Assembly: GCF_029626035.1 (NCBI RefSeq)
Contig: NZ_JARUBE010000003.1
Span: 4,278,001 to 4,342,000, forward strand
Direction: 5' to 3'
Length of the DNA stretch: 64,000 nucleotides
Origin: Micromonospora sp. WMMD980
GTDB lineage: Bacteria; Actinomycetota; Actinomycetes; Mycobacteriales; Micromonosporaceae
Of the stretch, positions 1 through 8,579 are shown piece after piece. A program made the position numbers and the translations under genes. The notes beneath the pieces are model-generated. The model was not told the DNA's origin. It did not search any database and worked only from the letters and a program-made list of their open reading frames with translations. Numbering within the stretch: the stretch's first letter is position 1; each line of letters starts with the position of its first letter.

Positions 1-327
1 CCGTTCCAGCTCACCGATCTCGTCGGGGAACCGCTCGACGCCGTTGGCCAGCCCATGGGTGAGCGAGGCGGCGCAGAACCCGCCGTTGCGGCCGGAGGCG
101 GCCCAGCCGCAGGTGCCGGCGTCGACCAGGAGCACGTCGCGGCCGGGGTCGGCCTCCTTGGCCAGCAGCGCGGTCCACAGCCCGGCGTAGCCTCCGCCGA
201 CCACCAGCAGGTCGGCGGTGTGCGCGCCGGTCAGCGGCGGCAGCGGGTCGGGGCGGTCCGGCCGGTCCAGCCAGTACGGGACGGGTGCGGCGTCGGCCAG
301 CGCCCGACCGGTATGCGGGCGCGTCAT
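1..327 (-). CDS. FAD-dependent amine oxidoreductase (DAO family), 5' part only
   Basis: This is the N-terminal 109 residues of a protein cut by the left window edge. An FAD/NAD-binding Rossmann motif, VVGGGYAGLW, starts near residue 40 and is followed by an acidic strand end (LLVDAG) and by GRNGGF, as in glycine/D-amino-acid oxidase family members such as gamma-glutamylputrescine oxidase. The ATG overlaps the stop of the upstream permease gene in an ATGA, so it is the last visible gene of the polyamine transporter operon. Its likely role is oxidation of the imported amine or its gamma-glutamyl derivative. The family is clear; the exact substrate is inferred from context only. Confidence 0.8.
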   Translation of the reverse strand, partial: MTRPHTGRALADAAPVPYWLDRPDRPDPLPPLTGAHTADLLVVGGGYAGLWTALLAKEADPGRDVLLVDAGTCGWAASGRNGGFCAASLTHGLANGVERFPDEIGELER

Positions 328-1157
328 GGCTTCCCCGCCGGGGTGGCGCTCACCGCGAGCGCGGCCCGCCGGGCGCGCCGGCCGCGCAGCGAGCTGGCCC
401 CGACCAGCAGCAGCGCGATCACGAACATGGCCGTGCCGATCACGTTGACCTGCGGCGGGATGCCGCGCTGGGCGGCGCCCCAGACGTACATCGGGAACGT
501 GACTGTGGCGCCGGCGTTGAAGTTCGTGATGATGAAGTCGTCGAAGCTGAGCGAGAAGGCGAGCAGCGCGGCGGCCACGATGCCGGGCAGCACCAGCGGC
601 AGCGTGATCCGGCGGAATGTCTGCCACTCGCTGGCGTAGAGGTCCATCGCGGCCTCCTCCAGCCGCCGGTCCATGCCGGCGAGCCGGGCCTTCACGGTGA
701 CCACCACGAACGACACGCAGAACATCACGTGCGCGATGACGATGGTCCAGAAGCCCTGCGGCACCCCGGCGGCGACGAAGAGCGCGAGCAGCGAGGTGCC
801 CATCACCAACTCCGGGGTGGCCATCGGCAGGAAGATCAGGCCGTTGATCCCGGACCGCCCGCGGAAGCCGTACCGCACCAGGGCGAACGCCATCAGTGTG
901 CCGAGCACGGTGGAGACCACGGTGGCGATCAGGCCGATCTCCATGCTGCGCACCACCGCGTCGCACATGTCGGCGGTGGCGCAGGGGTGGACCCAGTTGT
1001 CCAGCGTGAACTCGTTGAAGTCGTAGGAGAGCCGGCTGGAGGGTCGGTTGACGGAGAGCCCGGCCACCACCAGGATCGGCAGTGTGAGATAGCCGAGGAC
1101 GAGCACTGCCACGCCCATCACCCACCGGTCGGCGACCCAGCGCCTGACGTTGCTCAC
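324..1157 (-). CDS. potC: Polyamine ABC transporter permease, PotC type
   Basis: This 277-residue inner-membrane permease of a spermidine/putrescine-type ABC importer has about six hydrophobic segments. The conserved cytoplasmic loop that contacts the ATPase is seen as EEAAMDLYASEWQTFRRITLP in the middle of the protein. The GTG start overlaps the stop of the preceding permease gene by four bases (GTGA) and lies behind a GGAGGAGG ribosome binding site, so translation is probably coupled. It would pair with the PotB-like subunit to form the channel. Substrate class is inferred from PotD similarity and from the adjacent amine oxidase and aminotransferase. Confidence 0.88.
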   Translation of the reverse strand: MSNVRRWVADRWVMGVAVLVLGYLTLPILVVAGLSVNRPSSRLSYDFNEFTLDNWVHPCATADMCDAVVRSMEIGLIATVVSTVLGTLMAFALVRYGFRGRSGINGLIFLPMATPELVMGTSLLALFVAAGVPQGFWTIVIAHVMFCVSFVVVTVKARLAGMDRRLEEAAMDLYASEWQTFRRITLPLVLPGIVAAALLAFSLSFDDFIITNFNAGATVTFPMYVWGAAQRGIPPQVNVIGTAMFVIALLLVGASSLRGRRARRAALAVSATPAGKP

Positions 1158-2068
1158 AGCACCTCCTCCGTGCCGGCCCGGCGCAGGTAGGTGAAGACGA
1201 TCGCCAGGATCGCGGCCATCAGCAGGAACGACAGCGCCGCGCCCTGCGGGTAGTCGAGCCGGACCAGGAACGCCGAGTCGATGACGTTGCCGATCATGTA
1301 TTCGTTCGGGGTGCCGAGCAGCTCGGCGTTGATGTAGTCGCCGGTGGCCGGGATGAAGAAGAGCAGCGTGCCGGCGATCAGCCCGGGCATCGACAGCGGC
1401 AGGGTGACCTTGCCGAACGCGCGCAGCGGGCTCGCGTAGAGGTCGCTCGCCGCCTCCAGCAGCCGGGGATCGAGCCGCTCCAGGCTCGCGTACAGCGGCA
1501 GCACCAGGAACGGCAGGAAGTTGTACGTCAGGCCGAGCACCACCGCGACCGGGGTGGCGAGCAGCCGGCCGTCCGGGCCGAGCAGGTGCACGTCCCGCAG
1601 CAGCCCGACCAGCGCGCCATTGTCCGACAGGATGGTCTTCCAGGCCAGCGTGCGCACCAGGAAGCTGGTGAACATCGGCGCGACCACGGCCACCAGCAGC
1701 AGGTTCTTCCACCGGCCGGCCTTCTGCGCGATCGCGTACGCGAGCGGGTACCCCATCAGCAGCGCGAACACGAGCGCGACCGCCGAGTAGAGGAAGGACC
1801 TGAGGAACTGCGGCCAGTACGCCTGCAACGCGTCCGGGTAGTTGCCGACCGCCCAGGTCATCGCGTATCCGGTGGAGAGCGAGCCGGCCGGGTCGTAGAG
1901 GCTGGCGGCGGCGAGTTGGAGCAGCGGCAGCGCGAAGAAGACCAGCAGCCAGGCCGCGCCCGGCAGCAGCAACAGGTACGGCAGGAGGCGGTGCCGCCGC
2001 CTCCGGTCGGGTGCGGGCGCGGCAGGCGTGGGGGGCGACGCCCCGCCGAGGTGCGCCAGCGCCGTCAT
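1154..2068 (-). CDS. potB: Polyamine ABC transporter permease, PotB type
   Basis: This is a 304-residue integral membrane permease. A charged N-terminus (RRRRHRLLPY) precedes the first hydrophobic helix, LLLLPGAAWLLVFFALPLL. A large periplasmic loop follows and then the ATPase-docking EAA-like loop (LEAASDLYASPLRAFGKVTLP, near residues 210-230). The chosen ATG overlaps the stop of the ATPase gene in an ATGA, which fixes the start and argues for coupled expression. It is the first of two permeases in a potD-potA-potB-potC order. Closely related importers for other small cations are possible. Confidence 0.88.
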   Translation of the reverse strand: MTALAHLGGASPPTPAAPAPDRRRRHRLLPYLLLLPGAAWLLVFFALPLLQLAAASLYDPAGSLSTGYAMTWAVGNYPDALQAYWPQFLRSFLYSAVALVFALLMGYPLAYAIAQKAGRWKNLLLVAVVAPMFTSFLVRTLAWKTILSDNGALVGLLRDVHLLGPDGRLLATPVAVVLGLTYNFLPFLVLPLYASLERLDPRLLEAASDLYASPLRAFGKVTLPLSMPGLIAGTLLFFIPATGDYINAELLGTPNEYMIGNVIDSAFLVRLDYPQGAALSFLLMAAILAIVFTYLRRAGTEEVL

Positions 2069-3294
2069 GTCGTGGCTTCCAGACGCTGCGGTGGCGCGCC
2101 GACACCACCGTCCGCCGGTCCGCCGTCCGCTCGGCCGCCGCTCGTGGCGCCGGGCCGGGTGGCGCTGCCGTCGGCGGCGTCGCTGGTGGAGTCGTCGCGG
2201 GGCAGGACGAAGGAGTGCCGGGGATGCCAGTGCGCGGTTACCTCGGCGCCGGGCACCAGCCGGGCGTCCGGGTCGTTGTTGGCGGTGAACACCGACATCT
2301 CCTGCCCCCAGGCGGTGCGGAGCAGGAACTCGGTGCTCACGCCGGCGTAGCAGATGTCGGTCAGCACGCCGCTCACCGCGTTGCCCCCGTCCGGGACGCG
2401 CTCGCGGCCGGCGACCAGGTGCAGTTTCTCCGGCCGGACGCCGAGCCAGACCGGGCCCTGCCGGGACCGGGCCCGCTCCAGCGGGGTGGCGAACCGGTTG
2501 CCGTGCCCGGTGACCAGCAGGTCGTCCGCGTCGTGGCCGCTGACCTCGGCGGCGATGAGGTTGGACTGGCCGAGGAAGTTGGCCACGAACGGGCTGGCCG
2601 GGTACTCGTAGATGTCGGCGGGCGCGCCGAGCTGCTCGATCCGCCCGGCGTTCATCACCGCGACCGTGTCGGCCATCCACATCGCCTCTTCCTGGTCGTG
2701 CGTGACGTGCAGGAAGGTGATGCCGACCTCGGCTTGGATCCGCTTCAGCTCGATCTGCATCTGCCGGCGCAACTTCAGGTCAAGCGCGCCGAGCGGCTCG
2801 TCGAGCAGCAGCATCTGCGGGTGGTTGATGAGCGCCCGGGCCAGCGCCACGCGTTGCTGCTGGCCGCCGGAGAGCTGGGCCGGCCGGCGCCGGCCGTACC
2901 CGTCGAGCTGGACCAGCGCGAGCATCCGCTCGACCTGCTCGCCCACCTTGCGGATGCCGCGGCGGCGCAGACCGAAGGCCACGTTCTCGTGGATGTCGAG
3001 GTGCGGGAAGAGCGCGTAGCTCTGGAACACGGTGTTGACCGGCCGCTTGTACGGCCGCAGCCCGGTGATGTCCCGGTCGCCGAGCAGCACCCGCCCGCTG
3101 GTCGGCGCCTCCAGCCCGGCGACCATCCGCAGCGTGGTGGTCTTCCCGCAGCCGGACGCGCCGAGCAGGGCGAAGAACGAGCCCTGCGGAACGGTGAGGC
3201 TGAGGTCGTCGACGGCGGTGAAGGCGCCGAACCGCTTGGTGACGTCGGCCAGTCGCAGATCGCCGGCCGGTGCTTCCTGCGCCATCTGCCTCAC
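2065..3294 (-). CDS. potA: Polyamine ABC transporter ATP-binding protein
   Basis: This 409-residue ATPase powers the importer. Walker A is GASGCGKTTT, the Q-loop follows in VFQSYALF, the ABC signature is LSGGQQQRVALARAL, and Walker B is MLLLDEPLGALD with the switch His in HVTHDQEEA. The roughly 150-residue C-terminal part is a TOBE-type regulatory domain (WLGVRPEKL), as in PotA. The GTG at 3294 overlaps the potD stop by four bases; an ATG three codons further in (3285) is an alternative start. The last 40 residues are low-complexity and rich in Asp, Gly and Ala. Confidence 0.92.
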   Translation of the reverse strand: MRQMAQEAPAGDLRLADVTKRFGAFTAVDDLSLTVPQGSFFALLGASGCGKTTTLRMVAGLEAPTSGRVLLGDRDITGLRPYKRPVNTVFQSYALFPHLDIHENVAFGLRRRGIRKVGEQVERMLALVQLDGYGRRRPAQLSGGQQQRVALARALINHPQMLLLDEPLGALDLKLRRQMQIELKRIQAEVGITFLHVTHDQEEAMWMADTVAVMNAGRIEQLGAPADIYEYPASPFVANFLGQSNLIAAEVSGHDADDLLVTGHGNRFATPLERARSRQGPVWLGVRPEKLHLVAGRERVPDGGNAVSGVLTDICYAGVSTEFLLRTAWGQEMSVFTANNDPDARLVPGAEVTAHWHPRHSFVLPRDDSTSDAADGSATRPGATSGGRADGGPADGGVGAPPQRLEATT

Positions 3295-4475
3295 GCCCCG
3301 ATGACCTGCTGGAACTTGGTCTCATACTCCTTCTCGCGCTGTTCGTCCAGCGCCATGAAGACCTTCGACTTCGCCAGGATCGCGTCGTCCGGGAAGATCA
3401 GCGGGTTCTTGGCGAGATCCGGGTCAATCTTTTCCATCTCGGCCTGCGCGCCCTGCACCGGGCAGATGTAGTTGACGTAGGCGGCGAGCTTGGCGGCCAC
3501 CGCCGGGTCGTAGTAGTGGTTCATCAGCGCCTCGGCGTTGGCCTTGTGGGTGGCCTTGTTCGGCACGAGCATGTTGTCCGACCAGAGCATCACCCCGGAC
3601 TCGGGCACCACGAACTTGATCTTGGGGTCCTCGAAGCCGAGCTGGATCACGTCGCCGGACCAGCCGATGCACGCGGCGATGTCGCCCTTGGCCAGGTCGG
3701 GGGCGTAGTCGTTACCGGTAAAGCGGCGGATCTGCTTGCTGTCCACGGCCTTCTTGAGCTTGTTGAGCGCGTCGTCGAACTGGGCCGAGGTGAAGGTCGC
3801 CGGGTCGTGGCCGCCGGCCTGGAGCAGCAGGCCCATGGTGTCGCGCATCTCCGACAGCACGGTCACCTTGCCCCTGAGATCGGCGCGGGTGAGCAACTCG
3901 TCGACGGTGCGGATCTCCTTGGTCACCTTGGCGTTGTAGGCGAGACCGGCCAGACCGGACTGCCAGGGGACGGCGAGCTGGGTGTCCTTGTCGAACGAGC
4001 GACCGCGCAGCGACGGCAGCAGGTTCGCCTCGACGTTTCCAATCTTCGCCTTGTCCAGCTTCTGGACCCAGCCGAGCCGGATCATCCGGGCGGCCATCCA
4101 GTCGGTGAGCACCATGATGTCGCGGCCGGTGCTCTGGCAGCCGGCGAGCTGGTTCTGCACCTTGCCGAAGAACTCGTTGTTGTCGTTGACGTCCTCGGTG
4201 TAGGTCACCTGGATGCCGGAGGCGGCGACGAAGGCGTCCAGGGTGGGGCGCTTGGCCGCGTCCTTCTCGTCGGTGTCCATGTACTGCGGCCAGTTCGAGA
4301 ACGCCAGCTTCTTCTCGGTTTCGGACAGGTCCTCGCTCTTGCATCCGGCCTCGGTCTGCTGGGCGCCCTTGGTGCCGCAGCCGGCGAGCGTGCCCGCGGT
4401 GGCGAGCAGCGCGGCCGAACCGAGGGTCCCGGTGAGCAGACCACGCCGGGTGAGCGTCCGGAGGGGACTACGCAT
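3291..4475 (-). CDS. potD: Polyamine-binding lipoprotein, PotD type
   Basis: This 394-residue extracytoplasmic solute-binding protein has twin arginines (LTRRGLLTG) and a hydrophobic stretch ending in a lipobox, LAGC, so it is probably exported through Tat and lipid-anchored. The mature part resembles PotD/PotF (LAFSNWPQYMD, VTYTEDVNDNNEF). It heads a five-gene operon with an ATPase, two permeases and an amine oxidase. It diverges from an Lrp-type regulator gene 206 bp away, which suggests control by that regulator. The binding specificity for spermidine or putrescine is family knowledge and not visible here. Confidence 0.9.
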   Translation of the reverse strand: MRSPLRTLTRRGLLTGTLGSAALLATAGTLAGCGTKGAQQTEAGCKSEDLSETEKKLAFSNWPQYMDTDEKDAAKRPTLDAFVAASGIQVTYTEDVNDNNEFFGKVQNQLAGCQSTGRDIMVLTDWMAARMIRLGWVQKLDKAKIGNVEANLLPSLRGRSFDKDTQLAVPWQSGLAGLAYNAKVTKEIRTVDELLTRADLRGKVTVLSEMRDTMGLLLQAGGHDPATFTSAQFDDALNKLKKAVDSKQIRRFTGNDYAPDLAKGDIAACIGWSGDVIQLGFEDPKIKFVVPESGVMLWSDNMLVPNKATHKANAEALMNHYYDPAVAAKLAAYVNYICPVQGAQAEMEKIDPDLAKNPLIFPDDAILAKSKVFMALDEQREKEYETKFQQVIGA

Positions 4476-4588
4476 GTGACGACTCCTTGGGGGGCATCGT
4501 CGGCGGCGGGACGGGGGCGGCTCGCCGGCGGGAGGGTCAGTGGCGATGGGGCACTGATCCTGACATGAGAAACCCTCCCTTACAAGGG

Positions 4589-4604
4589 ATTCCGTTGCCG
4601 GAAT
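4589..4604. promoter_or_regulatory. Dyad in the potD/lrp divergent intergenic region
   Basis: The inverted repeat ATTCCG-TTGC-CGGAAT lies between the divergent potD and Lrp-type genes. An overlapping second dyad, CCGTT...AACGG, starts at 4592. Position and symmetry suit an operator for the Lrp-type regulator, which often controls itself and its neighbour. Binding is inferred. Confidence 0.45.
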
Positions 4605-4681
4605 AGCTAACGGCCACGAAATACGCCAGACTGCGCCGGGGCATTACGCTCAGCACAGAGAATCGGACATGGGGAGCGACG

Positions 4682-5194
4682 ATGGTCAACCGGCAGTCGG
4701 AGAACGGCAACGGCAACCGTCGGGTCACCGTGCGTGAAGGATCCAACCACGCTCTGCTCGACGACGTGGCCAAGCAGATCATCGAGCAGCTCCAGGAGGA
4801 CGGCCGGCGACCCTACGCGAGCATCGGCAAGGCGGTCGGCCTCTCCGAGGCGGCGGTCCGCCAGCGGGTGCAGCGCCTGCTCGACGCCGGGGTGATGCAG
4901 ATCGTCGCGGTGACCGATCCGCTCCAGCTCGGCTTCCCCCGCCAGGCCATGATCGGGCTGCGCACCGACGGCGACCTGGAGCCGGTGGCCGACCGGCTGG
5001 CCGAGTTCGACGAGATCGACTACGTGGTGATCACCGCCGGCTCGTTCGACCTGCTGGCCGAGGTGGTCTGCCGCAACGACGCGCACCTGCTGGAGATCCT
5101 GCAGAAGCTGCGCGGGGTGCCCGGGGTGCTCTCCACCGAGGCGTTCGTCTACCTGAAGCTGCGCAAGCAGACCTACAGCTGGGGCACCGCCTGA
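4682..5194 (+). CDS. Lrp/AsnC family transcriptional regulator
   Basis: This is a 170-residue feast/famine regulator. After a hydrophilic 25-residue leader, an N-terminal helix-turn-helix is seen (RRPYASIGKAVGLSEAAVRQRVQRLLDAG, residues about 41-70). It is followed by the alpha/beta ligand-binding RAM domain (VVITAGSFDLLAEVVCRND). The gene is divergent from the polyamine operon, so it probably senses an amino acid or amine and regulates potD-potC and the oxidase. Its last 22 bases overlap the 3' end of the convergent DUF397 gene. Confidence 0.88.
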   Translation: MVNRQSENGNGNRRVTVREGSNHALLDDVAKQIIEQLQEDGRRPYASIGKAVGLSEAAVRQRVQRLLDAGVMQIVAVTDPLQLGFPRQAMIGLRTDGDLEPVADRLAEFDEIDYVVITAGSFDLLAEVVCRNDAHLLEILQKLRGVPGVLSTEAFVYLKLRKQTYSWGTA

Positions 5195-5370
5195 GCGGGG
5201 GCGTGGCCGACGAAGGCCCGCCAGGCGGTCGGGGTGAAGCTGAGCGTGCCGCCGGCGCGGTCCTTGCTGTCGCGCACCAGCACCCGGCCGGGCAGGTTGT
5301 CGGCCACCTCGACGCAGTCGCCGCCGTTGTTGCTGCTGCGCGTCGCGGTGCGCCAGCGGGCGCTGGTCAT
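5173..5370 (-). CDS. DUF397 small protein, partner of the upstream HTH gene
   Basis: This 65-residue protein has the DUF397 pattern: a start like MTSARWRTATRSSNNGGDCVEV, then VLVRDSKDR and FTPTAWRAFV. The ATG at 5370 overlaps the upstream gene's TGA (ATGA), so I prefer it to the ATG six bases earlier. In actinomycetes such proteins are encoded next to DUF5753 HTH regulators (WhiJ-type pairs) and act as their partners, possibly as antagonists. Here the upstream partner is frameshifted, so this protein may be translated without its normal partner or coupling. The 3' end overlaps the Lrp-type gene. Confidence 0.82.
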   Translation of the reverse strand: MTSARWRTATRSSNNGGDCVEVADNLPGRVLVRDSKDRAGGTLSFTPTAWRAFVGHAPAQAVPQL

Positions 5371-6138
5371 GTCCATGTCTCCGCCACTTCCCTGATCAGC
5401 TCGATCGAGCGCCGGCGGGGCAGCGCCTCACCGGTCACGCTCTCCCACCTCCGACTCAGGCTAGCGACGTCGACGGGATCGGTCACGATCTGACCGCGGA
5501 GCTGATTGTCGAGATACGCCAATTCCGTCCCGTCGGGCAGCCGGCCCAGCACGAACGGGCCGGCGAGGCCGGTGTGCCACGGACCGTCGGCCGGGATCAC
5601 CCGGACCTGGACGTGCTCGCACCCGGCGACCACCGCGAGATGCCGGAGCTGCCCGGCCATCACCGACCCGTCGCCAACCGGCCGGCGCAGCACCACCTCG
5701 TCGATCACCGCGACGAGTTGCGGCGGGTCGTCCCGGTCGAGGACGCGTTGACGTTCGATCCGGCTCGCCACGATCTCGTCCACCTCGGTGGGGGCGAGCA
5801 GCGCGCCCGTGTCCAGCACCGCGCGGGCGTACCCCTCGGTCTGGAGCAGGCCCGGCACGAGCAGCGGTTGGTAGGAGCGGATCGAGGTGGCGTCCTGCTC
5901 CAGCTCGGCCCACGGGCGGAACCACGGCAGGTCGCGGCGGCGGAACGGCTCCGGCCACAGCTCGGCCGCGTCCCGGCCCAGGATCCCGGCCACCGCGACC
6001 CGGGTGTGCGGATGCGGGATGCGGCCGGCCGCCAGCCCAGCGCGCCGCCGTCTTCGGGTCGATCCGCACCTTCGCCGCGAGCGACTCGGCCGTCTCGCCC
6101 CGCTCCGCCATCGCCACTCGCAGCACCTCGTTCGCCAT
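5367..6138 (-). pseudogene. Frameshifted XRE-type HTH / DUF5753 regulator (WhiJ-like)
   Basis: Two reading frames together form one regulator. The frame starting at 6138, behind a GGGAGG site, encodes the HTH half (ESLAAKVRIDPKTAARW). The frame ending at 5367 encodes the DUF5753 domain (LLVPGLLQTEGYARAVL, VIPADGPWHTGLAGPFVLG). They would join in frame if one G were removed from a GGG run (CCC on the plus strand, 6036-6038), giving RW-LAAGRIPHPHTRVAVAG. The rest of the coding sequence is intact, which points to a recent mutation or a sequencing error. Residual expression of a DUF5753-only protein from an internal start (5993) is possible. Confidence 0.75.
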
Positions 6139-6606
6139 CCGCGCCTCCCGTCCGGTCACCCATGGGCGGCACCGTAGCGACGCTCCGTATCGATGTCCGC
6201 ACTCACCCGGCGTGTCGCGCCCGGATCTCTTGCCGACATCGGAGGTGGGCGACCGGCGCCCAGGAAAGGCCCCGGAGGTGTCCTCGCCGGCCGGGGGCCG
6301 CGTCCTCCCGAGCGAGCCTTTAGAGCTGATATCGCAAACGACTCAGAGTCTGGGAGCGCGAGGTGGCGGGAGAGCGGCGGACCGGGCGACGGGACGCGGG
6401 CCGACGGACCGGGCGGCGCACCGGGCGACGGGCCGAGCGAGAGTGGTGCCGCTACGGTGCCGCCTGCGCGATATCACCAACGACTCAGCTCCAAAGGGAG
6501 TCCGACCCCTACCTGCCGGCCCGTCCGGACCTCACGGCAGGAGCCGCGAAATCCGTCGATGATGTAAACAGTGGTCGCTGAATCCGTCGCGTCAGCACTC
6601 ACTCAC
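6139..6606. repeat. Gene-free region with two 19-bp direct repeats
   Basis: There is no convincing gene in this stretch, which lies between the HTH pseudogene and the aminotransferase promoter. It holds two near-identical 19-bp copies, gatatcgcaaacgactcag at 6328-6346 and gatatcaccaacgactcag at 6470-6488. They have two mismatches, the same orientation and a 142-bp offset. A low-complexity block of CCGGGCG/GACGGG units (about 6375-6440) lies between them. The repeats could be regulator sites or remains of a duplication. Confidence 0.6.
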
Positions 6607-6636
6607 TTGCCATTTCGGCATCGGCTGTGGGATAAC
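6607..6636 (+). promoter_or_regulatory. Candidate promoter of the aminotransferase gene
   Basis: TTGCCA (6607-6612) and GATAAC (6631-6636) are separated by 18 bases and resemble a housekeeping sigma promoter. The expected transcription start is near 6643, about 50 bases before the ATG. Confidence 0.45.
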
Positions 6637-6692
6637 CGTGGGCAGAGCGGCCGGTGTCACCCCGGACCGGCCCGCGACCCGATGGGGCTGAC

Positions 6693-8039
6693 ATGGCCAA
6701 CGCGACCGACCACCTCTGGATGCACTTCACCCGGATGGCCAGCTACTCCGCCGGCGAGGTCCCGACCATCGTGCGGGGCGAGGGCGCGTACGTCTGGGAC
6801 GCACAGGGCCGCCGCTACCTCGACGGGCTGGCCGGGCTCTTCGTGGTCAACGCCGGCCACGGCCGGACCGAGCTGGCCGAGGCCGCCGCGAAGCAGGCCG
6901 GCGAGCTGGCGTACTTCCCGCTCTGGTCCTACGCCCACCCGACCGCCGTGGAACTGGCCGAGCGGATCGCCGCGTTGACCCCGGGCGACCTGAACCGGGT
7001 CTTCTTCACCACCGGCGGCTCGGAGGCCGTCGAGGCGGCGTGGAAGCTCGCCCGGGCCTACTTCAAGCGCACCGGCCGCCCCAACAAGCACAAGGTGGTC
7101 AGTCGCTACATCGCCTATCACGGCACCTCGATGGGCGCGCTGTCGATCACCGGCCTGCCCGGCATCAAGAGCGACTTCGAGCCGCTGGTGCCCGGCGGGA
7201 TCAAGGTGCCGAACACCAACTTCTACCGGGCCCCGGAGCACGGCGACGACCCCGAGGCGTTCGGCCGGTGGGCCGCCGACGAGATCGGCCGGGCGATCGA
7301 GCGGGAGGGGCCGGACACGGTCGCCGCGGTGTTCCTGGAACCGGTGCAGAACTCCGGTGGCTGCTTCCCGCCGCCGCCCGGCTACTTCGCGCGGGTCCGC
7401 GAGATCTGCGACGCGTACGACGTGCTGCTGGTCAGCGACGAGGTGATCTGCTCCTGGGGCCGGCTCGGCGAATACTTCGGGGCCGTCCGCTACGGCTACC
7501 AGCCGGACATCATCACCACCGCCAAGGGCATCACCTCCGGCTACGCCCCGCTCGGCGCGATGATCGCCAGTGAGCGCCTGATGGAGCCGTTCCTCACCGA
7601 GACCGGCATGTTCGCCCACGGCGTGACGTTCGGCGGGCACCCGGTCTCCTGCGCGGTGGCCCTGGCGAACCTGGAGGTCTTCGCGCGGGAGGACCTGGTC
7701 GGGCACGTCCGGGCCAACGAGGACGCGTTCCGGTCCACCCTGGAGAAGCTGACCGACCTGCCGATCGTCGGCGACGTGCGGGGCGACGGCTACTTCTACG
7801 GCATCGAGCTGGTCAAGGACAAGGCGACCCGGGAGACGTTCGACGAGGCGGAGTCCGAGCGACTGCTGCGCGGCTTCCTCTCCACCGCGCTCTTCGCCGC
7901 CGGGCTCTACTGCCGGGCCGACGACCGGGGCGACCCCGTGGTGCAGCTCGCCCCGCCGCTGATCGCCGAGCAGCAGCAGTTCGACGAGATCGAGCAGATC
8001 CTGCGGGCCGTGCTCACCGAGGCGTGGTCCCGGCTGTAG
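6693..8039 (+). CDS. Class-III pyridoxal-phosphate aminotransferase, probably polyamine or omega-amino acid
   Basis: This 448-residue fold-type I transaminase has GGSEAVEAAWKLARAY for cofactor phosphate binding, the Asp region LLVSDEVICSWGR, and the Schiff-base lysine in TTAKGITSGY (K278). Length and motifs fit the omega-amino acid:pyruvate/putrescine aminotransferase group. With the adjacent polyamine importer and amine oxidase it probably deaminates putrescine or its product. The ATG at 6693 matches the family start (NATDHLWMHFTRM) and is preferred to an upstream GTG. The gene converges on DUF3499 with an 8-bp gap. Confidence 0.88.
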   Translation: MANATDHLWMHFTRMASYSAGEVPTIVRGEGAYVWDAQGRRYLDGLAGLFVVNAGHGRTELAEAAAKQAGELAYFPLWSYAHPTAVELAERIAALTPGDLNRVFFTTGGSEAVEAAWKLARAYFKRTGRPNKHKVVSRYIAYHGTSMGALSITGLPGIKSDFEPLVPGGIKVPNTNFYRAPEHGDDPEAFGRWAADEIGRAIEREGPDTVAAVFLEPVQNSGGCFPPPPGYFARVREICDAYDVLLVSDEVICSWGRLGEYFGAVRYGYQPDIITTAKGITSGYAPLGAMIASERLMEPFLTETGMFAHGVTFGGHPVSCAVALANLEVFAREDLVGHVRANEDAFRSTLEKLTDLPIVGDVRGDGYFYGIELVKDKATRETFDEAESERLLRGFLSTALFAAGLYCRADDRGDPVVQLAPPLIAEQQQFDEIEQILRAVLTEAWSRL

Positions 8040-8047
8040 ACCGAGGG

Positions 8048-8425
8048 TCAGTGGTTGGGGGGGATCACCCGGAGGTGACCGCGGCGGCCCTGCTGGTGGG
8101 ACGGCTGCGACTGGGGACGGGACTGGTCGTCCTCCGGCGGGCGCGGCGGAGTCGGGCGGGCGGCCTCGCGAACCGCCTCGGCGAGCGCGACCAGGTCGTC
8201 GGTGGTGGGCGGCGGCGGCTCGAACTCGCCCTCGTGCCGCACCACGTCCCAGCCGCGCGGGGCGGTCAGGCTGCGGGCGTGCTGCTCACACAGGTCGTAC
8301 GTGTGCGGTTCGGCGAACGCCGCGAGCGGGCCCACCACCGCTGTCGACTCGTTGTAGACATAGGTCAATGTGGCGACCGCTTGCCGGGGGCAGCCGTTAC
8401 GGGAGCAGCGCCGTGGTGACCTCAC
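8048..8425 (-). CDS. DUF3499 family protein
   Basis: This 125-residue actinobacterial protein of unknown function has four N-terminal-half cysteines (CSRNGC near residues 7-12 and LCEQH near 46-50, with three clearly conserved) around TLTYVYNESTAVVGPLA, which suggests a small zinc-binding fold. The C-terminal 50 residues are Pro/Gln-rich and disordered. It diverges from the metallopeptidase-fold gene and lies near whiB, as in M. tuberculosis Rv3258c-Rv3259-Rv3260c. A GTG start is used. Function is not known. Confidence 0.82.
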   Translation of the reverse strand: MRSPRRCSRNGCPRQAVATLTYVYNESTAVVGPLAAFAEPHTYDLCEQHARSLTAPRGWDVVRHEGEFEPPPPTTDDLVALAEAVREAARPTPPRPPEDDQSRPQSQPSHQQGRRGHLRVIPPNH

Positions 8426-8579
8426 GTGCGGCAGGGTATCCCCATTACCGGGTCCGGCGCACCGCTTCGCGTTACGACACGCCCGTCATGGTGATCACAA
8501 TTCGCCCGATCGGCGACCGGCACGCCGGGCGGGCCGCGCGACGGCGGCCGGCCCGGGTCACCGGGCTACCCTGTCCGTC

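Noticed and set aside
3270..4568. Plus-strand frame of about 430 codons opposite potD
   Set aside because: Its translation is a His/Val/Gly/Leu-rich antisense product without any family motif; potD on the minus strand is clear.
5705..6202. Third overlapping frame in the HTH pseudogene region as a separate gene
   Set aside because: Its product is Arg/Ser/Ala-rich without motifs; the HTH and DUF5753 halves in the other two frames explain the region.
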